This document shows positions 44,134-53,069 of a DNA stretch of 64,000 bases, in pieces. Within the stretch, counting starts at the first letter, position 1. Each line of letters starts with the position of its first letter. A program made the position numbers and the translations under genes. Origin of the DNA: Crocinitomicaceae bacterium (GTDB lineage Bacteria; Bacteroidota; Bacteroidia; Flavobacteriales_D; Crocinitomicaceae). The notes under the pieces were generated by a model. The model saw only the letters and a program-made list of their open reading frames with translations, ran no database searches and was not told the DNA's origin. The stretch is taken from positions 496,001 to 560,000 of the forward strand of contig JADJGJ010000001.1 in assembly GCA_016708105.1 (NCBI GenBank), in the 5' to 3' direction.

Positions 44134-44617
44134 TTTTCCGGCCATCAGAATTGGTTTTGGCGTTGACATTCATCAACTGCAAGAAGGTTACAAACTTTTT
44201 ATTGGAGGTGTTCAGTTAGAAGCACCTTTTGGCGCAGTTGGCCATTCTGATGCTGATGTCCTTTTACATGCTATTTGTGATGCGTTGTTAGGTGCTGCCA
44301 ATTTGCGTGATATTGGTTTTCATTTTCCTGATACTGATCCTAAATATAAAGGGGCAGACAGCAAAATTCTTTTGCGTGATTCATTTTTGAAAATCAAAGA
44401 AAAAGGATACGCTGTGATCAATATTGATTGCACCGTCATGTTGGAATTTCCAAAAGTGAATCCGCATATTCCTCAAATGCAAAAAATTATTGCTGATATC
44501 CTTGAGGTGACAATTGATGAAATATCTATTAAAGCTACCCGTGGTGAAAAATTGGGTTACGTGGGTGAAAGCAAAGGAATTCAGGCGTATGCTACAGCAT
44601 TGATTGTAAAAGGCTAA
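44126..44617 (+). CDS. ispF: 2-C-methyl-D-erythritol 2,4-cyclodiphosphate synthase
   Basis: Fifth step of the MEP isoprenoid pathway. 163 residues from a GTG that overlaps the last 8 nt of porV; the frame extends upstream within porV but has no plausible product. Metal-binding RIGFGVDIHQ, GHSDADVLLHAICDALLGA and DIGFHFPDTDPKYKGADS are intact, as are AVINIDCTVMLEFPK and the C-terminal KATRGEKLGYVGESKGI. Translational coupling to porV is odd functionally but structurally clear. Confidence 0.95.
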   Translation: MNNFPAIRIGFGVDIHQLQEGYKLFIGGVQLEAPFGAVGHSDADVLLHAICDALLGAANLRDIGFHFPDTDPKYKGADSKILLRDSFLKIKEKGYAVINIDCTVMLEFPKVNPHIPQMQKIIADILEVTIDEISIKATRGEKLGYVGESKGIQAYATALIVKG

Positions 44618-44623
44618 GTTGAT

Positions 44624-45190
44624 TTACTTCACGGCCTCTTCTACTTCTTTTTTATCCGAATCAAAATTTATGGTTTGCTGAATTTCAGAAATTGATCTAA
44701 TGCTGATAGTTTTTTGCGTTACCACAGAATTAGGAATAGTAATTTTCTCACCCTTTGGTGTTTCAATGTGCATAAAAAACATGGAGATATCTTTGATCAC
44801 ACCTTCAACAGGAGTGTCTTTATCAATGATGGAAACATAGTCACCAATGTGCAGCGGGTGATTGAAATAAAGCAAAAGACCTGAAGTAATATTGCTCAAA
44901 ATAGACCAAGTTGCAAAAAAACCTACTCCCAACACCGTTAGTACTGAAGTAAGAAAAACAAATAACTGTTTTTGATCTACTCCCCAAACACCCATAAGAG
45001 CAACAAAACCAATCAGTGTGAGTAATAAATTGACTATTTTGGTGGTAATGCGTCTGCGTTCTATTCCAAGCTTAAATTTTTGCGCAATGCGATAACTCCA
45101 TTTCCGCATGGTAAAATTAACCAGTATCAACACCGCAACAATGATGAGTGTTTCAAGGATCTGAATTTTATATTCTTCAAGAATTTCCAT
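44624..45190 (-). CDS. Small-conductance mechanosensitive channel (MscS family, short form)
   Basis: 188 residues. Two N-terminal membrane helices, the pore helix (VLTVLGVGFFATWSILSNITSGLLL) and the beta domain (HPLHIGDYVSIIDKDTPVEG, IETPKGEKITIPNSVVTQ). The large C-terminal cage of E. coli MscS is largely absent, as in other short homologues. It opens under membrane tension to release solutes. Convergent with ispF, 6 bp apart, with no strong terminator between them. Confidence 0.9.
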   Translation of the reverse strand: MEILEEYKIQILETLIIVAVLILVNFTMRKWSYRIAQKFKLGIERRRITTKIVNLLLTLIGFVALMGVWGVDQKQLFVFLTSVLTVLGVGFFATWSILSNITSGLLLYFNHPLHIGDYVSIIDKDTPVEGVIKDISMFFMHIETPKGEKITIPNSVVTQKTISIRSISEIQQTINFDSDKKEVEEAVK

Positions 45191-45213
45191 GGTGATACTA
45201 AATAATTCAGGTG

Positions 45214-45242
45214 CAAAGTTAGTAATTCACTCACTAAAGCAA
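45214..45242 (-). promoter_or_regulatory. Promoter of the MscS-type channel
   Basis: Minus strand: TTG (45242-45240), 18-bp spacer, TAACTTTG (45221-45214), full match. Predicted leader about 18 nt. Confidence 0.75.
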
Positions 45243-45271
45243 TAAAAATATAGCCTTGGATAGTGTCAAAT

Positions 45272-45676
45272 TTATTTACCAAGCAATTTAGCTATGCGTG
45301 AAAGCATCACCAGTTCTGATTTATTTTTTCCGCTGTGAGATGAAGCAATCTCTTCACAAGTATGCCAAATCATATCATTTACTTTTTGTGAAAACAGGCT
45401 ATCATGTTTTTTTCTGAACGCTGCAAAATCACCATAACAGTCTTCAGCAGATAATTTTTCTTCAACCAACCAGTCAAAAACAATTTCAATTTGGTGAGCG
45501 GCATCAGAGCCAAAAAAATCTGTTGAATCTTCTAAGTCAAGCCAATTTTTTGTGACGTGTTCTTTTAGTCGCTCAATTTCGTCATCACTCACATGCTTGT
45601 CAGCATTGGCAACAGCAAAAAATAATTTTCCCAAATTCTGGTAAAAATGATTCATAGTTTCAGGCGTATTTTTCAT
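45272..45676 (-). CDS. TerB-like small helical protein
   Basis: 134 residues, soluble, all helical. LGKLFFAVANADKHVSDDEIERL is the TerB/DjlA-type start (acidic, metal-binding-like), then YQ/AHQIEIVFDWLVEEKLS and a C-terminal KSELVMLSRIAKLLGK. TerB domains are linked to tellurite resistance or stress responses, but no other ter genes are here. Single gene; repeat copy 3 lies upstream. Confidence 0.7.
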   Translation of the reverse strand: MKNTPETMNHFYQNLGKLFFAVANADKHVSDDEIERLKEHVTKNWLDLEDSTDFFGSDAAHQIEIVFDWLVEEKLSAEDCYGDFAAFRKKHDSLFSQKVNDMIWHTCEEIASSHSGKNKSELVMLSRIAKLLGK

Positions 45677-45833
45677 AATGGTATTTTTTTGAAGTAATTT
45701 TTTCTTTGGTCAAGAGTGTACAAATGATTGTTCCTCACGATAAAGGTGCAAAATTTGTTGATACAATAAACAGCTTGTAGAAAATATTGTGAGAGAATTA
45801 GAGGTATTCCAGTAGGCCGCAGCTTCACACAAA

Positions 45834-45968
45834 TTAAGCACTAGCATAAATATTAAGACAAATGGGTTGCCTAAAATGATCGTTCTGTTAGCGAAGGTCT
45901 TGACCTGCGCCTGTGTGTTCAAGTTTAATGCAAGCCGTATTTTTTATCTTCAAGATTCTATTGCTTAA
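45834..45968. repeat. Dispersed 135-bp inverted-repeat element, copy 3 (reverse orientation)
   Basis: Right end ATTGCTTAA (45960-45968), left end TTAAGCACT (45834-45842). Read on the minus strand it begins TTAAGCAATAGAATCTTGA, identical over 19 nt to copy 2. The centre still holds GACCTGCGCCTG but the palindrome is eroded. It occupies a third of the 374-bp gap 45677-46050; I see nothing else defined there. Confidence 0.65.
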
Positions 45969-46050
45969 GAGACCACAAAAAACAACATGAGTAGATGATA
46001 AACTCCTGTAAAATATTTTTTATGCGGCAAGGGAGATAAATATCATGAAA

Positions 46051-47010
46051 CTATTCGCCTTGAGCCATTCTATAATTGGCCGTTTGTTTGCCGGTTTCAA
46101 TCATGCGTGAGTAAATAACATCTTCCAATAAGGGATCAATATTTTCAAGTTCACTTTGGGCAAAATTAAAAATTTGTAAACCGTTGTTAATTCTAGTTTC
46201 ATCAAAAGGGCCATTGATATATTTCCACCCAAGGTCAATGAGATTGTTGAGGTATTTGTGCTGTTGTTGTTGTTCAATAAATTCACTTTTGCAGATAATC
46301 ATTTCATTGATGTATCTCTGCCGCTGAAGAAGAATATTCAGTGAATCAGCAATTGCATAATTTTTTATACAGATATGTTTTGATTGCCCCCAGAATTCGC
46401 GAGCGGATAAAGGGTTTTGAAGCATTTGCCAACGTGGATCATTGGGGTAATGGGAAATTGAAAAATCTTCAGGTTCACAAAATATCCAGTTCAGGTTTCC
46501 GGTTTGGTTGAAGTCACCGTGTTTCATTTCATTGGCCGCCCATGTTACATCAAGTATTTGCCATTTTCCGTTGCAGTAAACTGCATTCCATGCATGTCGC
46601 ATATGAGCCCTGTTGAACATTCTTTTGATCACGTTTCCATAGCCGTGCCCATACACTACGAAAGCGGTTATACCTGCATCTTCACATAATTGCTGAAACA
46701 GAATTGCATATCCTTCACATACTGCTTTTTTGTTGCGCAGCACTTCGTATGCAGTTTTATCTGTGCGATGAATTTCTTTTGCCTCTCTCAAAGAATAGCG
46801 AATATTTTTTGCAATCCAATACGAAAAAGCTAAAACAGTTTCTTCATCATTCGCACAATGTGATGAAATATATTCGCTCAATTTTTTATGAGAAATTTCT
46901 GCTTCTTTTGGAATTTCTTTTACCAATTCAACAATATGATCAGGAATATGCGCCGCGTGCAGCAAATACATATTCAGAAACAATAGCAATATAAAAATCT
47001 TTTTGATCAT
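46051..47010 (-). CDS. Exported transglutaminase-like protein
   Basis: 319 residues from the ATG at 47010 (MIKKIFILLLFLNMYLLHAA signal). A GTG at 47058 overlaps the upstream stop by 4 nt and would add 16 residues; it is an alternative. The transglutaminase/protease core is complete: Cys in NKKAVCEGYAILFQQLCEDA, His in MRHAWNAVYCNGKW, Asp in QILDVTWAANE. The C-terminal third is helical. It probably cleaves or crosslinks peptides in the periplasm; the substrate is unknown. Follows the propeller lipoprotein gene on the same strand. Confidence 0.85.
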   Translation of the reverse strand: MIKKIFILLLFLNMYLLHAAHIPDHIVELVKEIPKEAEISHKKLSEYISSHCANDEETVLAFSYWIAKNIRYSLREAKEIHRTDKTAYEVLRNKKAVCEGYAILFQQLCEDAGITAFVVYGHGYGNVIKRMFNRAHMRHAWNAVYCNGKWQILDVTWAANEMKHGDFNQTGNLNWIFCEPEDFSISHYPNDPRWQMLQNPLSAREFWGQSKHICIKNYAIADSLNILLQRQRYINEMIICKSEFIEQQQQHKYLNNLIDLGWKYINGPFDETRINNGLQIFNFAQSELENIDPLLEDVIYSRMIETGKQTANYRMAQGE

Positions 47011-47054
47011 ACTTGTTAGCTTAAACAATGATGAACCAAAAAAGTTACAGTTGA

Positions 47055-48089
47055 TCACGGAGTAATCAAGATTCCATTTGGTTTTGACGCCGTGAACAAT
47101 GTATTTGTCACAGTGAGTGAAAGTACGTTTACCACTGAAAGGGTATTATCATTTTGATTTGTAATGAAAGCAGTTTTTTCATCTTCACTGAAGGCAATTG
47201 CATGTGCATTATTTCCGGTGGCTAAAAAACCCATTTCAATCCATTCACCAGCTATTTGTTCAAAGTATCTCACACCACCATGTTCAGCATCAGTAACCCA
47301 CAGCTGATTCATGAAATCATTATACGCTACATAGGCCGGAGTAAAGGTTAGAGTAATAGTATCTGTCACGTTAAGTGTAGTCACATCAATTTCATAAATT
47401 TCTTTTGATACTTCACAATCAGCATACATTTTATTATTGGCAGCGGGCCATGCGCCAACTGGTTCATCTCCAACCTGAATAGTCTTCACCACCGTTGCGT
47501 CGGTTGCTGAAATTACACTCACGGTATTGTCATACCCATTACAAACAAAATAATAGGCAGCATTGGCTGACATGGTGATTTCAAGTGGTTCTGAACCCAC
47601 AGAAATCTGACCAAGTTCTTTCATGTTATCAGCAGATAACCGAATTACATATCCATCGGTTGTCAACTGCGGCACCCAAATTTCTTGATCATTCATCGCA
47701 TAAATAGCATTGTGTGCCACATGATCCAGCTTTTTAAAATTCAGCACCTTTAATTCTTTTGCACTGAGTTCAAGAATATATGATTTTGTTTCATTATCAT
47801 GACCGGCATGTCCGCTGCTCATATCTGTTCCGGTTATTGATATCAGCAGTTTGTCTTTATTCATATTGGTATTGATGTGGTGAGCCCAACTGCCTTTTTG
47901 TATGGCAACCTCTTCAACTAATTCTAGCGTGGCAGTATTGTACATGGTTATGCTGTTGCTTTCTCCATTTACTACATACGCCACATCATAATCAATAAGA
48001 TTGTCAAGTTTCTCAACCTTGCGACATGCTGTGAAGATTATTAGAGCTCCGATGGTCAATAAAAAAAATCGAATTATTTGATTAATCAT
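47055..48089 (-). CDS. YncE-like beta-propeller lipoprotein
   Basis: 344 residues. Lipoprotein signal MINQIIRFFLLTIGALIIFTAC. Seven-bladed propeller repeats: VAYVVNGESNSITMYNTATL, YYFVCNGYDNTVSVISATD, AFITNQNDNTLSVVNVLSL. A His-rich insertion (GTDMSSGHAGHDNE) might bind metal. Such proteins are usually envelope binding proteins without known catalysis. Located upstream of, and probably cotranscribed with, the transglutaminase-like gene. Confidence 0.82.
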   Translation of the reverse strand: MINQIIRFFLLTIGALIIFTACRKVEKLDNLIDYDVAYVVNGESNSITMYNTATLELVEEVAIQKGSWAHHINTNMNKDKLLISITGTDMSSGHAGHDNETKSYILELSAKELKVLNFKKLDHVAHNAIYAMNDQEIWVPQLTTDGYVIRLSADNMKELGQISVGSEPLEITMSANAAYYFVCNGYDNTVSVISATDATVVKTIQVGDEPVGAWPAANNKMYADCEVSKEIYEIDVTTLNVTDTITLTFTPAYVAYNDFMNQLWVTDAEHGGVRYFEQIAGEWIEMGFLATGNNAHAIAFSEDEKTAFITNQNDNTLSVVNVLSLTVTNTLFTASKPNGILITP

Positions 48090-48136
48090 GATGAGGTGAT
48101 TTTAGAATGAACGATGTCTGAATGGGATAGAAAATT

Positions 48137-48505
48137 TTACTTTCTGAAAATAAAATATACGGCCAGAATTAAAAAAATAAATCCTACTGCATGATTCCAT
48201 TTAAAAGTTTCTGTTTTAAAAACTACCAGTGTGAAAAGTGTAAAAACAACCAGCGTGATGACTTCTTGCATAACCTTAAGTTGCATGAGCGAAAAGGGGC
48301 CTCCGTTACCGCTGTATCCAATTCGGTTAGCCGGCACTTGAAAACAATACTCAAAAAAAGCTATGCCCCAGCTGATCGCAATGATGGAAATGATGCCCAA
48401 TTGCTTAAACCATTTCATTTCGTGAAACTTCAAGTGTCCATACCATGCAAGCGTCATGAATACGTTGGACATTACGAGTAATCCAATTGTTAGTACAGAT
48501 TTCAT
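48137..48505 (-). CDS. DUF486 family membrane protein
   Basis: 122 residues with four membrane helices. LLVMSNVFMTLAWYGHLKFH, IAISWGIAFFEYCFQVPANR and FSLMQLKVMQEVITLVVFTL are diagnostic of DUF486, a small relative of the drug/metabolite transporter fold. Substrate unknown. It lies 47 bp upstream of the propeller gene, so the three genes may form one operon. Confidence 0.88.
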   Translation of the reverse strand: MKSVLTIGLLVMSNVFMTLAWYGHLKFHEMKWFKQLGIISIIAISWGIAFFEYCFQVPANRIGYSGNGGPFSLMQLKVMQEVITLVVFTLFTLVVFKTETFKWNHAVGFIFLILAVYFIFRK

Positions 48506-48607
48506 AGCATGAAAATTTGAAAGAAATTTAATTTATGAAAATTTGATCAATAATTTATACGGCAATTCTGACCACACCAAGTTAAAAAAAATGAAAATCT
48601 GAAGATG

Positions 48608-50713
48608 CTAATAGTTCAAAACTCTTGCAATTCCATCTCTGACTTTTTCAGTACTGTTGAGCATAGCGGCTTCAAGAATACTGTTGAGAGGAATTGCGGG
48701 CGTATCCAAAGATCCAATCACTTCAACCGGTGCATCTAAATAGTGGAAACAATTTTTCTGAATTTTTCCGGCTATGCCTAAAGTAAAAGATGCTTCACAA
48801 TTTTCTTCCGTAACCAGAATACACTTGTTGTGTTTTTTCACTGCATTGAAAACCATTTCTTCATCCCATGGACTCAGCGTGCGAAGGTCAATAATTTCAA
48901 TTTGTCCTGCAAACTCTTGCGCAGCTTCAAGTGTCCAATAAACGCCTCTGCCGTATGTAACCACAACCAGTGATTCTCCTTGTTTTATTTTTTGTTCGTC
49001 AGCTTCAAGTACGCATCTTGCTTTGCCAAGCGGAATAATATAATGTTCATCCGGCTCAATAGACATGGCTCCTTCAGTGCCTTTAATTTTACTCCAATAA
49101 AGACCTTTGTGCTCAAGCATGACAACCGGATTTGGATCATAGTAAGCAGCTTTCATCAATCCTTTCAAATCTGCTCCGGTTGAAGGATACACAACTTTTA
49201 TTCCTCTGATATTTGTAACAACAGATTCAACACTTGATGAGTGATAAGGTCCACCACTGCCATAGGCACCAATTGGCACACGTATGATTGCACTGATCGG
49301 CCATTTTCCATTGGATAAATAATATGATCTGCTCAGTTCAGTAAATAATTGATTCAATCCCGGCCATATATAATCTGCAAACTGAACTTCAACAATAGGT
49401 TTCAATCCAACAACAGACATACCAACTGTACTGCCAATTATAAATGCTTCTTGGATAGGTGTATTAAAAACACGATCATCACCAAAACGTTCAGCCAGCG
49501 TTGCAGCCTCTCTGAAAACACCCCCTAAGCGACGACCAACATCTTGCCCGTAAAGTAGAGCCTCAGGATGTTTACTTAAAATTTCGCGAATACTGAATAA
49601 GGCGCAATCAACCATCACGGTTGGTTTTTTTCCGGCGGGTGAACGTTCTCCTTTTTCTTCAGTAATTGGTGTAGGTGCAAGACAAAAATGCTGAACTGAT
49701 TCCGGATCTGGTTCCGGTGCGTTCAATGCTTTTTCAAAAGCCTCATCTATTTCATCTTTGATGCGCTCTTCAATCAATTTCAATTCGCGTTCTGCAATGC
49801 CGTTTTGCAATGCAAGTTTTCTCAGTTTGGGATAAGGATCTCTTTTTTTGTGATCTTCCAAATCATCTCTGTACCATTCCATTCTCACCCCTGAAGTGTG
49901 GTGACCAAGCAAGGGAACTTTGGCATGAACAATAAACGGTCGTCTTTCTTTGCGAACGATTGAAATAACTTCTGCAATTGTTTTGTATGATTCTTCAAAA
50001 TCACTTCCGTCTATGGTGCGTGTTTCAATTCCGTTAAAACCTTGCGCGTAAAAAGAAATATCTTGTGCTCTTATTTCTTTTGCGTTTGCTGAAATATCCC
50101 AACCATTATCCTGCACTAAATAGATAATTGGAAATTGTTTGAGCGCAGCCATTTGAAAAGCCTCAGACACTTCACCCTCAGTACATGAGGCATCACCTAA
50201 AGAACAAACCACCACCGGATTTTCACCTTGATAATCTGCTGAAAGACCGGTTAATTCTTTATATTTTATTCCCATCGCAACACCTGTAGTAGGAATTGCC
50301 TGCATACCCGTAGCTGATGATTGATGCGGAATTTTAGGCATATCATCTCGGTTGAGACTTGGATGAGAATAATAGGTACGACCACCCGAGAACGGATCAT
50401 CTTTTTTTGCAAAAACCTGCAACATAATTTCGTAGGGCTGCAGTCCAATACCCAATAAAATACTGTCATCACGATAATACGGTGCTACCCAATCTTGCGG
50501 CTTCAGTTGCATGCCTAGCGCCAGTTGAATGGCTTCATGTCCGCGTGAAGTGGCATGAACATATTTGGATGTAAGTTTTGCGTTTGACTCATATTTATCT
50601 GACATGCTTCGTGCGGTGCAAATCAATTCAAATGCTTTGCGAATACCTGATACATCAGGTAAAAAGGATTCTTGCTTTGAAGCGCTGCTTTTTTTTGAAA
50701 CGGTTGCAGACAT
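48608..50713 (-). CDS. 2-oxo acid dehydrogenase E1, fused alpha and beta subunits
   Basis: 701 residues. The alpha half (1-~340) has the thiamine-diphosphate motif CSLGDASCTEGEVSEAFQMA and QDNGWDISANAKE. The beta half begins near 360: SIREILSKHPEALLYGQDVG, NTPIQEAFIIGSTVGMSVVG, then VEVQFADYIWPGLNQ and GAYGSGGPYHSSSVESV. In many bacteria these are two proteins. The sequence is closest to branched-chain 2-oxo acid dehydrogenase E1, which feeds branched fatty acid synthesis. E2 and E3 are not in the window. An Ala/Ser-rich start precedes the domain. Confidence 0.9.
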   Translation of the reverse strand: MSATVSKKSSASKQESFLPDVSGIRKAFELICTARSMSDKYESNAKLTSKYVHATSRGHEAIQLALGMQLKPQDWVAPYYRDDSILLGIGLQPYEIMLQVFAKKDDPFSGGRTYYSHPSLNRDDMPKIPHQSSATGMQAIPTTGVAMGIKYKELTGLSADYQGENPVVVCSLGDASCTEGEVSEAFQMAALKQFPIIYLVQDNGWDISANAKEIRAQDISFYAQGFNGIETRTIDGSDFEESYKTIAEVISIVRKERRPFIVHAKVPLLGHHTSGVRMEWYRDDLEDHKKRDPYPKLRKLALQNGIAERELKLIEERIKDEIDEAFEKALNAPEPDPESVQHFCLAPTPITEEKGERSPAGKKPTVMVDCALFSIREILSKHPEALLYGQDVGRRLGGVFREAATLAERFGDDRVFNTPIQEAFIIGSTVGMSVVGLKPIVEVQFADYIWPGLNQLFTELSRSYYLSNGKWPISAIIRVPIGAYGSGGPYHSSSVESVVTNIRGIKVVYPSTGADLKGLMKAAYYDPNPVVMLEHKGLYWSKIKGTEGAMSIEPDEHYIIPLGKARCVLEADEQKIKQGESLVVVTYGRGVYWTLEAAQEFAGQIEIIDLRTLSPWDEEMVFNAVKKHNKCILVTEENCEASFTLGIAGKIQKNCFHYLDAPVEVIGSLDTPAIPLNSILEAAMLNSTEKVRDGIARVLNY

Positions 50714-50766
50714 AATGTTTGTTGTAGTCAGAGTGTTGGTTGTTGTGTTGCCAGTAATTCAAGTCT

Positions 50767-50774
50767 CAAATATA
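50767..50774 (-). promoter_or_regulatory. -7 box of the fused E1 gene
   Basis: TATATTTG on the minus strand, full match to TAnnTTTG. A proper TTG element is not evident. Predicted leader about 50 nt. Confidence 0.5.
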
Positions 50775-50905
50775 CGAATTAACCATAAATGCATCCGGCA
50801 TCAGGTCATGTTATTCGACCGTCAATCCTAATCAGGTATATAATTGCTATTTTAGGACCGATATTTGACCTGACATCTTAGTCATAGTTGTAAAAATTAA
50901 AACAC

Positions 50906-53029
50906 ATGAAAAGAATTTTTGTTTTATTGCTGGTTGCTCTGAGCAGCACTTCAATTGCACAGTTAAAAGAGTTTACGCTGAAAGAAGCGGTGATGCAGCA
51001 ATACCGCAATTTTTACCCAAAACATACTAATATGGTACAATGGATTACTGGCACTGATACGTATTCATTTGTGAGTGATGACTACACTACTCTGATGAAA
51101 AACTCAGCCAAGGCAGATAATCCGGTGGCATTATTGACCACATTAGAAATTTCCACGATGACTGGTGCAAAATTTTCATATGTCAATGTGTTGGGTTGGA
51201 AAGATGCGAATAGTTTTTTTACAACGGCTGAAGGCAAATATTTTTTGATTGATATTACGCAGAAAAAATCTACGCTATTGTCTGAATTACCTGATGAGGC
51301 TGAGAGCGGAGAATTATGCCAAGCTAATCATTATGTTGCCTACACCATTGCAAATAATCTTTTTATCAGATCAGATAAGAATAGTGAAACACAAATTACC
51401 AATTTTGATTCTACTATAGTTTCAGGTCAGGCTATTGCGCGCAGTGAATTTGGAATACATGACGGAATTTTTTGGTCACCAACAGGAAATTATCTTGCAT
51501 TTTATCAGAAAGATGAATCAGAAGTTGCAGATTATCCATTGCTTGATATTACTACGCCAACAGGCAGTTTGATGAGTATTAAATATCCAATGGCAGGGCA
51601 GGCAAGTGAGAAATCTGCTGTTGGAATTTACAATGTGAAAACCGGAAAAACGGTATACATCAAACCAACAGGAAATGCAGATGATTATCTCACAAATGTT
51701 GGTTGGGGTTTAGATGATAAATATCTTTACATTGCTGAAGTGAATCGCGGACAAAATCACATGAAGCTTTTGCAATATGATGCTGAGACCGGTGCGCTCG
51801 TAAACGTGTTGCTCGAAGAAAAAAATGATAAATGGGTAGAACCTGAACATGCACCCTATTTTATTTCAGCTGATCAATTTATTTGGATGAGTGAAACAGA
51901 TGGATTCATGAATCTTTATCTGTATTCTATTTCAGGTAAACTCATCAACCAATTAACCACAAACAAATGGGTTGTGCAAGGTATTTCAGGTCATGATTCA
52001 AAAGGGAATATTTATTATTACGGAACTGGAGATTCACCCATTGAAACACAATATTACTCGCTTAATCTTAAATCAGGAAAACAAACAAAATTGACTACTG
52101 AATCAGGCACGCATGATGTACAATTTTCTTCTGATTATGCGTACTATTTTGATACATACGAAGCACACAGCGTGCCATGCGTTGAGCAGATAAAATCAAG
52201 CAGTGGAAAAGTGATAAGAACAATACGCGCAGAAAAAAATCCGTATGAAAATTATAAAATGGGTACAGCAGAAATTGGAACCATCAAGGCTGCAGATGGA
52301 ACAACTGATTTATATTATCGTTTAATCAAACCAAGTAATTTTTCGGCTGATAAAAAATATCCGGTATTAGTATACGTGTATGGTGGACCACATGCCCAAC
52401 TGATTACCAATTCATGGTTAGACGGTGCCAACTTATGGATGTACTGGATGGCAGAGCAAGGCTATTTGGTATATACTGTTGACAATCGCGGATCAGAAAA
52501 CAGAGGATTTGCATTTGAAAGTGTTATTCACCGACAATTAGGTACCGTTGAAATGCAAGATCAGATGAAGGGCGTAGAGCATTTGAAATCTATGTCATTC
52601 GTTGATGGTGATAAACTGGCAGTACACGGTTGGAGTTTTGGTGGATTTATGACTACTTCCCTCATGCTTAGAAATCCTGGTGTATTTAAAGTAGGTGTAG
52701 CAGGTGGACCGGTTACTGATTGGGCATATTATGAAGTGATGTATGGTGAACGGTATATGGATACTCCTCAAGAAAATGCAGACGGATACAAAGCAAATCG
52801 GTTGATGAATTATGTGAAAAATTTGCAAGGAGAATTATTACTCATACACGGCACTATTGATAATGTGGTGGTGATGCAACACAACTATGCTTTAGTAAAA
52901 GCTTTTGTTGAGGCCGAAGTTCAGGTTGATTTTTTCCCTTACCCAATGCATGAACACAATGTGCGCGGTAAAGACAGAGTGCACCTGATGACCAAAGTGC
53001 TTAACTATGTAATTGAAGAAATGGAGTAA
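50906..53029 (+). CDS. Dipeptidyl peptidase IV-type serine peptidase (S9B)
   Basis: 707 residues. Signal peptide MKRIFVLLLVALSSTSIAQ. The N-terminal propeller (DPPIV_N) covers ~50-430, with RSEFGIHDGIFWSPTGNYLA. The alpha/beta hydrolase holds Ser in VHGWSFGGFMTTSLML, Asp in LLIHGTIDNVVVMQ and His in PYPMHEHNVRGKDRVHL. It removes Xaa-Pro dipeptides from peptides in the periplasm. Divergent from the E1 gene. Confidence 0.94.
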   Translation: MKRIFVLLLVALSSTSIAQLKEFTLKEAVMQQYRNFYPKHTNMVQWITGTDTYSFVSDDYTTLMKNSAKADNPVALLTTLEISTMTGAKFSYVNVLGWKDANSFFTTAEGKYFLIDITQKKSTLLSELPDEAESGELCQANHYVAYTIANNLFIRSDKNSETQITNFDSTIVSGQAIARSEFGIHDGIFWSPTGNYLAFYQKDESEVADYPLLDITTPTGSLMSIKYPMAGQASEKSAVGIYNVKTGKTVYIKPTGNADDYLTNVGWGLDDKYLYIAEVNRGQNHMKLLQYDAETGALVNVLLEEKNDKWVEPEHAPYFISADQFIWMSETDGFMNLYLYSISGKLINQLTTNKWVVQGISGHDSKGNIYYYGTGDSPIETQYYSLNLKSGKQTKLTTESGTHDVQFSSDYAYYFDTYEAHSVPCVEQIKSSSGKVIRTIRAEKNPYENYKMGTAEIGTIKAADGTTDLYYRLIKPSNFSADKKYPVLVYVYGGPHAQLITNSWLDGANLWMYWMAEQGYLVYTVDNRGSENRGFAFESVIHRQLGTVEMQDQMKGVEHLKSMSFVDGDKLAVHGWSFGGFMTTSLMLRNPGVFKVGVAGGPVTDWAYYEVMYGERYMDTPQENADGYKANRLMNYVKNLQGELLLIHGTIDNVVVMQHNYALVKAFVEAEVQVDFFPYPMHEHNVRGKDRVHLMTKVLNYVIEEME

Positions 53030-53069
53030 AGTTTTTTTCTTGCCATTCTAATTCGCCAAAATAATCAGC

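Noticed and set aside
45272..45676. Tellurite-resistance operon
   Set aside because: Only a lone TerB-like domain; no other ter genes.
45710..45922. Minus-strand 70-codon frame
   Set aside because: Overlaps repeat copy 3; no recognisable protein.
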